Positions 57,490 to 64,000 of a DNA stretch of 64,000 nucleotides are shown here, in pieces. A program made the translations under genes and the position numbers. Source of the DNA: Xenopus tropicalis (Eukaryota; Chordata; Amphibia; Anura; Pipidae). Numbering within the stretch: position 1 is the stretch's first letter; every line of letters begins with the position of its first letter. The stretch covers positions 80,237,910 to 80,301,909 of the forward strand of contig NC_030683.2 of NCBI RefSeq assembly GCF_000004195.4, given 5' to 3'. The notes under the pieces are model-generated. The model saw only the letters and a program-made list of their open reading frames with translations. It made no database searches and was not told the DNA's origin.

Positions 57490-59250
57490 ATAGGTATCGT
57501 TTTATTCAGGGGAACTTGCAGATTGATGTTTAGTAAGTTTTTGGTAGTTGCCATGGAAATTTTGGAGAGAAATCTAGGTTTGTATCTGGTTTTTCCTTGA
57601 TTTCTGACCAAAGCGCTGACTTCTGCAAGGGACTGCGGCCACAATTTTCCATGTAGAAAGAGAAGAGTGGTGTCTCTGAATAGCTGAAGGTGTGCACTTT
57701 TCGTAAATATATTGATTGTGGGGGTTATTTCACAGGTATGGGGGTGTTTAGACTAAATAACTGCAGGTAGAGCACATAGAGCACAGACCCCCCTTATGCA
57801 TTGCCCCTGTTTGGGGGCATTTGGTGGCCACGTCTTTATGTGCACCCATACATATGGGGTATCGTTTTATTCAGGGGAACTTGCAAATTGAGGTTTAGTA
57901 AGTTTTTGGTAGTTGCCATGGAGATTTTGGGGAGAAATCTAGGTTTTTATCTGGTTCTTCCTTGATTTCTGACCAAAATCTAGGTTTGTATCTGGTTTTT
58001 CCTTGATTTCTGACCAGATTGCAGATTGATGGTTAGTAAGTTTTTGGTAGTTGCCATGGAGATTTTGGGGAGAAATCTAGGTTTGTATCTGGTTTTTCCT
58101 TGATTTCTGACCAAAGCGCTGACTTCTGCAAGGGACTGCGGCCACAATTTTCCATGTAGAAAGAGAAGAGTGGTGTCTCTGAATAGCTGAAGGTGTGCAC
58201 TATTCGTAAATACATTGATTGTGGGGGTTATCTCACAGGTAGGGGGGGTTAACACTGAAAAACTGCAGGTAGTGCACATAGAGCGCAGCCCCCAAAATTT
58301 CAACTGAAATTGCCCTTATGCATTGCCCCTGTTTTGGGGCATTTGGTGGCCACGTCTTTATGTGCTCCCATACATATGGGGTATCGTTTTATTCAGGGGA
58401 ACTTGCAGATTGATGGTTAGTAAGTTTTTGGTAGTTGCCATGGAGATTTTGGGGAGAAATCTAGGTTTTTTATCTGGTTTTTCCTTGATTTCTGACCAAA
58501 ATCTAGGTTTGTATCTGGTTTTTCCTTGATTTCTGACCAAAGCGCTGACTTCTGCAAGGGACTGCGGCCACAATTTTCCATGTAGAAAGAGAAGAGTGGT
58601 GTCTCTGAATAGCTGAAGGTGTGCACTTTTCGTAAATATATAGATTGTGGGGGTTATCTCACAGGTAGGGGGGGTTAACACTGAAAAACTGCAGGTAGTG
58701 CACATAGAGCGCAGCCCCCAAAATTTCAACTGAAATTGCCCTTATGCATTGCCCCTGTTTGGGGGCATTTGGTGGCCACGTCTTTATGTGCACCCATACA
58801 TATGGGGTATCGTTTTATTCAGGGGAACTTGCAGATTGATGTTTAGTAAGTTTTTGGTAGTTGCCATGGAGATTTTGGGGAGAAATCTAGGTTTGTATCT
58901 GTTTTTTTCCTTGATTTCTGACCAAAGCGCTGACTTCTGCAAGGGACTGCATCCACAATTTTCCATGTAGAAAGAGAAGAGTGGTGTCTCTGAATAGCTG
59001 AAGGTGTGCACTTTTCAGAAATATATAGTTTGTGGGGGTTATTTCACAGGTAGGGGGGGTTAACACTGAAAAACTGCAGGTAGTGCACATAGAGCGCAGC
59101 CCCCAAATTTTTAGCTGTAATTGCCTTTATGCATTGCCCCTGCTTTGGAGTGTTTGGTGCCCATGTCTTTATGTGCACCCATACATATGGGGCATCATTT
59201 TATTCAGGAGAAGTTTGTCTTTCAAATTTGCCTTTGTTAGAAAATTTTTA
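57490..59250. repeat. Tandem array, ~365-525 bp units, about 4.5 copies
   Basis: The phrase ggtatcgttttattcagggg begins near 57494, 57857, 58381, 58806 and (changed) 59190. Units share ttggtagttgccatggagat, gcgctgacttctgcaaggga and agaagagtggtgtctctgaa. Unequal spacing comes from a secondary duplication of aaatctaggtttgtatctgg at 57940-58090 and 58440-58540. Frames in the array are repeats of each other, not a gene. Confidence 0.88.
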
Positions 59251-61833
59251 TGAGATTTTTTTTTGTCAAATCCACATTTGATCATGTGTCCAAGTTTACG
59301 TTTTAGAAAAAAAAAAAAAATGTCAAAAAAAGCTCCAAATTGCACAATGCACTGACAAAAAGTATTTGGCTTTTGAGAGAAAACTACATTGCACCTAGAA
59401 ACCTGAAGGTCTGTAGTTTCTAAAGATACCGAACATGAGGGGATATTTTAGATTTACATATAAGTTATGCTGCATCAACTGTTACAAGCGCTTTTCCGCT
59501 TTGTTCTGGTGTGATATTGTACTAAGTATTGCTTTAGTTTGGGGGTTACTTCTGGACAGGAACTGTGGGGTACCACCACATATTTGGTATCGTTGGACTT
59601 GGGAGTATCAGGGCTTTTACAAACGACAAAAAAAAGTGTGTAAAATTAACTTTTCTATGGAAAAAAACCTCAAAATATACAGAAATTTTTCATAATTTTT
59701 TTTTTTTTTTTACATATTTCACCCAAAATACACATCATATCTCCAGAAAAGTTATAAAATTTGATATGTATGTCGAAGCCCAATTAGTGACGAAAAAAAC
59801 GATATATAATTTCCCTAGTTTCATGGAGGTTTTCCTACCAAAAAACATTGTTAAAGTGAATGAGTACAAAATGCTTAAAAAACGTCTGGCACTGGGGGGA
59901 ACCGAAATGACGAATTCGGCTGGCACTTAAAGGGTTAAACCCAACAGGATTGTTTTGTATCCAATAATGATTATTTATATCTTAGTTGAGATCAATTACA
60001 AGATACCGTTTTATTACTACAGTGAAAAAGGAAATCAATTTTAAGATTCTGAATTATTTGATTAAAATGGAGATGGGTTTTCTGTAATTTGGAGCTTTAT
60101 ACACACAGTATATATACACACAGTTTGAACTTGTAAATAATGGTACATTGACTTCTAGAAACAATAACTCAAGATCCTAAATACCTTATGCAGTGGGGGG
60201 GGCAGAAGCAGTGGCATCCTAAATACATTAAATACAGGGAGAAGCAGTGGATTTAGCCCCAAATACATTAAATTCAACAAAGGACAGGAATTATTGACAG
60301 TCTAGGCCCCTTTAAAGGGCATGTCAACCCCAAAAAATTTTTTTACCCATAGGCGGAGGGTGACTTTTTTGTTTGGAGAGGCTAAAGATGGGCCATACAT
60401 AGACTGACCTAAAAACTAATGTGAGATTTAGTGGATTCGCTGCTGGTGTAAAAAGTGAACCTCCCAACTACCTCTTGCGGTTCCCACTGACTTCCAGGGA
60501 TACTGCACAATATTTAGCATTTTGTTCAGCGGCTCTCTATTTGGTATTTCAGCAGCTATCTGGTTGCTAGGGTCTTATTTACCATAGCAACCAGGTAGTG
60601 GTTTAAACAAGAGATGGGAATATGAATAGTTAAGGGGCCTGCATGGAAAAATAAGTAATGAAAAATTACAATAATAATAAAATTGTAGCCTTGCAGAGCA
60701 ATACTTTTTGGCTGCCGGGGTCAGTAACCCCCATTTGAAAGCTGGAAAGAGGCAGAAGAGAAAGGCAAATTATTCAAGAACTATAAAAAAATTAATTAGG
60801 AAGACCAATTGCAATTTGCTAGGACCAATTGCTAGGAATAGGCCATTCTATAACATACTAAAAGTTAACTTAAAAGTGAACCACTCCTTTAGATGTGTTT
60901 AAGATAGTTTTACAGAGAAAAAGGCAGTCGGTACTGACATCCCAAGCACATTATATGCAGTGAGATGCAGTCTGTATTTACAAAACCAGCACATTATATG
61001 CAGTGAGAAGCAGTGGGTACTGATGGCAGATATTCAGGCCCTGGCACTATAACACTGGCATTGATGCACAACATTGGCCCCACTGTAACTATTTAGAAAT
61101 GCACAAAACAATGACAAAAGTAAAAAAAAATAGTAAGTGCAAATAACAAACAACAAAAATATAAATATATAAAAGCACAATGAGCTTTTTCAGGGGGAAA
61201 GAGTTAACTTACTATCCATCTGTTAGGATAGGGATATTATAGATGTCAGGTGACAAAAATAATTTAATTTCAGCTAGTGATACAGCCTTTAGAACTATAT
61301 AGTACCTGTGAGTTGGTTCTTAGGTAAAGTTTACAGATTCTTCTTTACAGTCTTCATTTCTGCACTGCCTCCAGTTTGTAATATCTCCCCGAGCCCTGTC
61401 TGCATCTGTGTCTGTCAGGAAAGCTGTGCTCTGATTGGAGAATCCACAACAAAGATCCAATCCGAGCACAGCTGATTACAGCAGAAACAGAGTTTGCAGG
61501 AACAGGAGAAGATTTCCAGGACAGTACAGAAACGGAGTGAGGTTTTGTTTTTTTTAAGGTGCCAAACAGGTTTAGGGAGGCTTAGCCTTCCCTAGCCTTA
61601 TTGAAAATCCACCTATGCCTTTACCCTTCCTCCGGAAAGTAGGTTTCCTGAAAGCTGGAGAGGGATTACAGCATTGTAGAGCTCAGAACATGTTTGATTG
61701 CACAGGAGAAATCCTGTTTAGCTACTATGCGACTTGGGCCGTATAGAAAGTACATAAAACAGGAGAAACAACAGGTTATCTGAAAGCAGTTCTATGCAGT
61801 AGTGCTGGCTCAGAATCAGGCACAATGCACTGA

Positions 61834-61980
61834 GATGGCTGCCTACATACCAATATTATAACTAAAAAAAAAAATTTGTTGGTTCAAGAATAAAAATTTA
61901 AATTGAGTGAATTATTTGCAATGTAATCAGTGTGTTTTAGAAATGAAAAATTAATAAAATTCATGACTGAATCCCTTTAA
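61834..61980. repeat. Dispersed repeat, copy 2
   Basis: gagatggctgcctacatacc ... ttgttggttcaagaataa ... gactgaatccctttaa; pairs with 25832-25985. Confidence 0.6.
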
Positions 61981-62018
61981 GTTTCAGACTCCACACACAC
62001 TCTTGCCCAACACTTTAA

Positions 62019-62515
62019 AGGACAAGTCAATCCAAAATATATTTTTTTTGCCTAACAAAAGAAAACATAATTCTAAGCAACTTTGCAATATACATTTATT
62101 ACAAATTTGTGATTTTTTTTTTTACTTATTTGTATATATTATTGCTATTCGAAGTAGTGTTTGCCAGTCCTTTTCTTTTCTCTGCCCTGGTGGCTGTGGC
62201 ATTTCTCTGCCCTGGTGGCTGTGGCATTTGAAACAATGTAACACAAGCCAGCAGACTGACAGACCTGTCTTTCTGGAGGAGACTGACCTTTGCAACATTG
62301 TTTAAAAAGAAACAATCAGGAGTTCAGCCAATGCTGCAATTACAATTAATTAAATTAAAATTAATCAATTTAAATTAATTAAAATTCATTAATTTAAAAT
62401 TAATTAGTTATAGCAATTACATTTACAAACAACTTTTAAAGCCCCAAAAATTGTTAATAAATTGATATTGGAAAGTTGCTTAGAATAAAGTTTTCTTTTA
62501 TTAAAAGACATTTTA
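62019..62515. mobile_element. TTAA-type MITE, right end worn
   Basis: TTAA at 62015-62018, then aggacaagtcaatccaaaat and caaaagaaaacataattcta; the inverse cttagaataaagttttcttt lies at 62479-62500. Family of 34647. Includes an AATTAA-rich palindromic run at about 62341-62412 and a 27-bp duplication (ctctgccctggtggctgtgg). Confidence 0.65.
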
Positions 62516-63635
62516 AACAATGTCCTATAATTTTAATAATATCTAGGACAACTACTGTCACCATGACTGGGTTTTTAAAGAAAAAATTGGTGTACAAATT
62601 AGCATTCAACACAAATCTCATGCAAACTGGTTTAAGGCAGCACCCTCCCCCAAATCAACTGCCTGACATTTTCCCTGAGAAGGAAGGGGGGTCATAAAGC
62701 CCCAAAGTCTGGGAAACTAAATGTTATAGTGCCTCTCTACAGAGGTAAGAAGGGTTATTCCTACTTTTGTAGGAATTAGTCTGAATAAAAAATCAATATG
62801 AGCTGCCATAAAACTACTTTAACCACCTGAACATTCTATAAAGCTAGCTATAAAAAATATAACACGTTGTACTGTACTTCTTAATTTAAGATCAAAAGCA
62901 CAAATTTCTTAATTATGTCTAAGGTGCTTGATTTCTTACAATGAGGCTGTGTCCAGAACTACTTTGTGTTGAGATCTAATTTGTTTTCTCCCTATCTCAG
63001 TTTGTATGCAAGGTGGTGAATCTAATTTCCATCTCAATGTTAAGGCGGATAGGGAGTGTGATTCAGCATTCCAGCAGCTAGTGACTTGTATGCAGAATAC
63101 AGCTAAATGCTTGGTGTAGGAGTGGGAACAACTTGCTGTCTAAAGCAAGCTTATAATTAAAGAGAGTCCAAGAGAGTAATTTATTTTTGTTATGTACTTT
63201 TAAATGGTGTTACTTTATTAATTACATAAAACTACAATTATGTACAATAAATGCCAATGTAAAGAATGGGTTTCAGATAGACACTTTTGAATAATTTTTT
63301 AAGACACTGTTACAAGGGGTCATTCCTATTGTTTTGCTACCTTTTTTTGCCAACTTGGCTGGAAATCGCACAAGGGGACAAATTCAAATCATTCCTTTTG
63401 CATGAAAGTGGTTTTCAGGTTTTTTTTTTGGTCCAGAATGTATTCAGGGTCCCCTTAAGCTAAGGGGATTAAACATACATTAAAATATGTCAAGACTGCC
63501 TACCACTGCATGTATATATTCTGCCCAAAATTCACTGTCCATGTTGGAGTATGACACGAGAAGACCATCTCTGCAAATCTTATCTCAGCTCACCCTTCTG
63601 GTGAAATGGAAACCCCACATTGCAAGAATCTCTTA

Positions 63636-63957
63636 AGGTGCCCATAGACGTGAAGATTCCTACGGGTGGGCGATATTGGGGAACATGTAGGCTAATTCAA
63701 TCGTTTGGCCCTGGGGCCAAACAATCAAATTATAATGGCGTCAATGGGGCAGTCGGTTCGGGGACCACATCAACGAGCGGATGCGGTCCCCAATCCAACT
63801 GAATCTTTCAACCTGCCTGATCGATAATCTGGCCAATTTCAGGCCAGATGTCGGTCGGGTATAGCCGTCATTTCTGCCTCTACGCGGGCCGATAACCTGC
63901 CAAATCGGTCCAAGGGGCTGATATTGGCAGCTACAATTGGCCCATGTATGGGGACCT
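63636..63957. mobile_element. Harbinger-like MITE, TSD TTA
   Basis: Ends aggtgcccatagacg and catgtatggggacct; TTA at 63633-63635 and 63958-63960. Internal text (gggtgggcgatattgggg, ggggcagtcggttcgggga) follows the 42545 copy, but its left subterminal palindrome is gone. Confidence 0.75.
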
Positions 63958-64000
63958 TTACTCTCAAAACTCACTCTGTATCTACTAAAACACAGGTTGA

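Larger units (their letters stand above)
56054..59934. mobile_element. piggyBac-like non-autonomous element, 3.9 kb
   Basis: TTAA at 56050-56053 and 59935-59938; termini CCCTTTTAGTGCCA and (complement of right end) CCCTTTAAGTGCCA differ at one of 14 positions. The left end has two 19-bp palindromes GGACGTAGA-N-TCTACGTCC (56070-56088, 56116-56134) and two further hairpins (56153-56194, 56274-56314). Next come a GC-rich segment with tttaaatag at 56318, T-rich tracts, a 69-bp-arm hairpin (57254-57407) and a tandem array (57490-59250). No transposase-like frame. Confidence 0.8.
55933..60100. mobile_element. TA-flanked MITE split by a piggyBac-like element
   Basis: Left half 55933-56053 (aggtataggacccattatcc ... 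tctactaaaaaaatcaataa) and right half 59935-60100 (acccaacaggattgttttgt ... atggagatgggttttctg) match consecutive parts of the intact copy at 32478-32800. Rejoined around one TTAA they align with that copy at equal length. Confidence 0.8.

Noticed and set aside
57980..59011. Several similar 60-120 residue frames (for example KPRFLPKISMATTKN)
   Set aside because: They are the same frame repeated by the tandem array, with stops between units and mirror frames on the other strand; not a gene.

Overview
This is vertebrate genomic DNA, most likely from a Xenopus-type frog. It has an intron-rich gene structure with consensus GT-AG junctions, and its introns are full of DNA-transposon families typical of Xenopus: TTAA-flanked MITEs, TWA-flanked Harbinger-like MITEs, Tc1 elements with long terminal repeats, and piggyBac-like elements. 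I worked from the sequence alone; family names rest on recognised protein motifs, termini and target-site duplications.

Two protein-coding genes are present, arranged tail to tail. On the + strand (3440-23556) lies MCAM (CD146/MUC18/gicerin), a cell-adhesion receptor with five immunoglobulin domains, a short Ser/Thr/Pro stalk, one membrane segment and a short tail. I could place 17 coding exons whose splice phases all agree, giving about 614 codons. Only the signal-peptide exon is missing, presumably left of the window. On the - strand (47850 down to 30677) lies CBL, the RING E3 ubiquitin ligase. Its 14 exons match human exons 3-16 and give about 758 codons, the number expected from human CBL. 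They cover most of the phosphotyrosine-binding (TKB) region, linker, RING, proline-rich tail, tyrosine docking sites and UBA domain. Exons 1 and 2 were not found and should lie right of the window. The MCAM-CBL neighbourhood is also conserved in human, and the two stop codons are about 7.1 kb apart.

By region: 1-3.4 kb holds a CR1-like LINE 3' end interrupted by a MITE. 3.4-23.6 kb is MCAM; its introns carry a hAT element with a perfect 96-bp inverted repeat, a 72-bp hairpin next to exon 5, and a MITE with 39-bp repeats. 23.6-30.7 kb is the shared 3' side (untranslated regions plus MITE debris). 30.7-47.9 kb is CBL with an L1-like fragment, Tc1 relics, minisatellites and many MITEs. 47.9-64 kb is CBL intron 2, a repeat-only stretch with deep nesting: a SPIN-like hAT containing a TTAA MITE, two piggyBac-like elements with ~370-bp-period internal arrays, a Tc1 copy carrying a perfect 81-bp hairpin, and a Harbinger-like MITE at the right edge.

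The most interesting points are: a GC-AG intron in the MCAM stalk; three skippable stalk mini-exons with a built-in stop-codon constraint; two related Tc1 copies that supply each other's empty site; and two piggyBac-like elements that have no transposase and are filled with tandem arrays.
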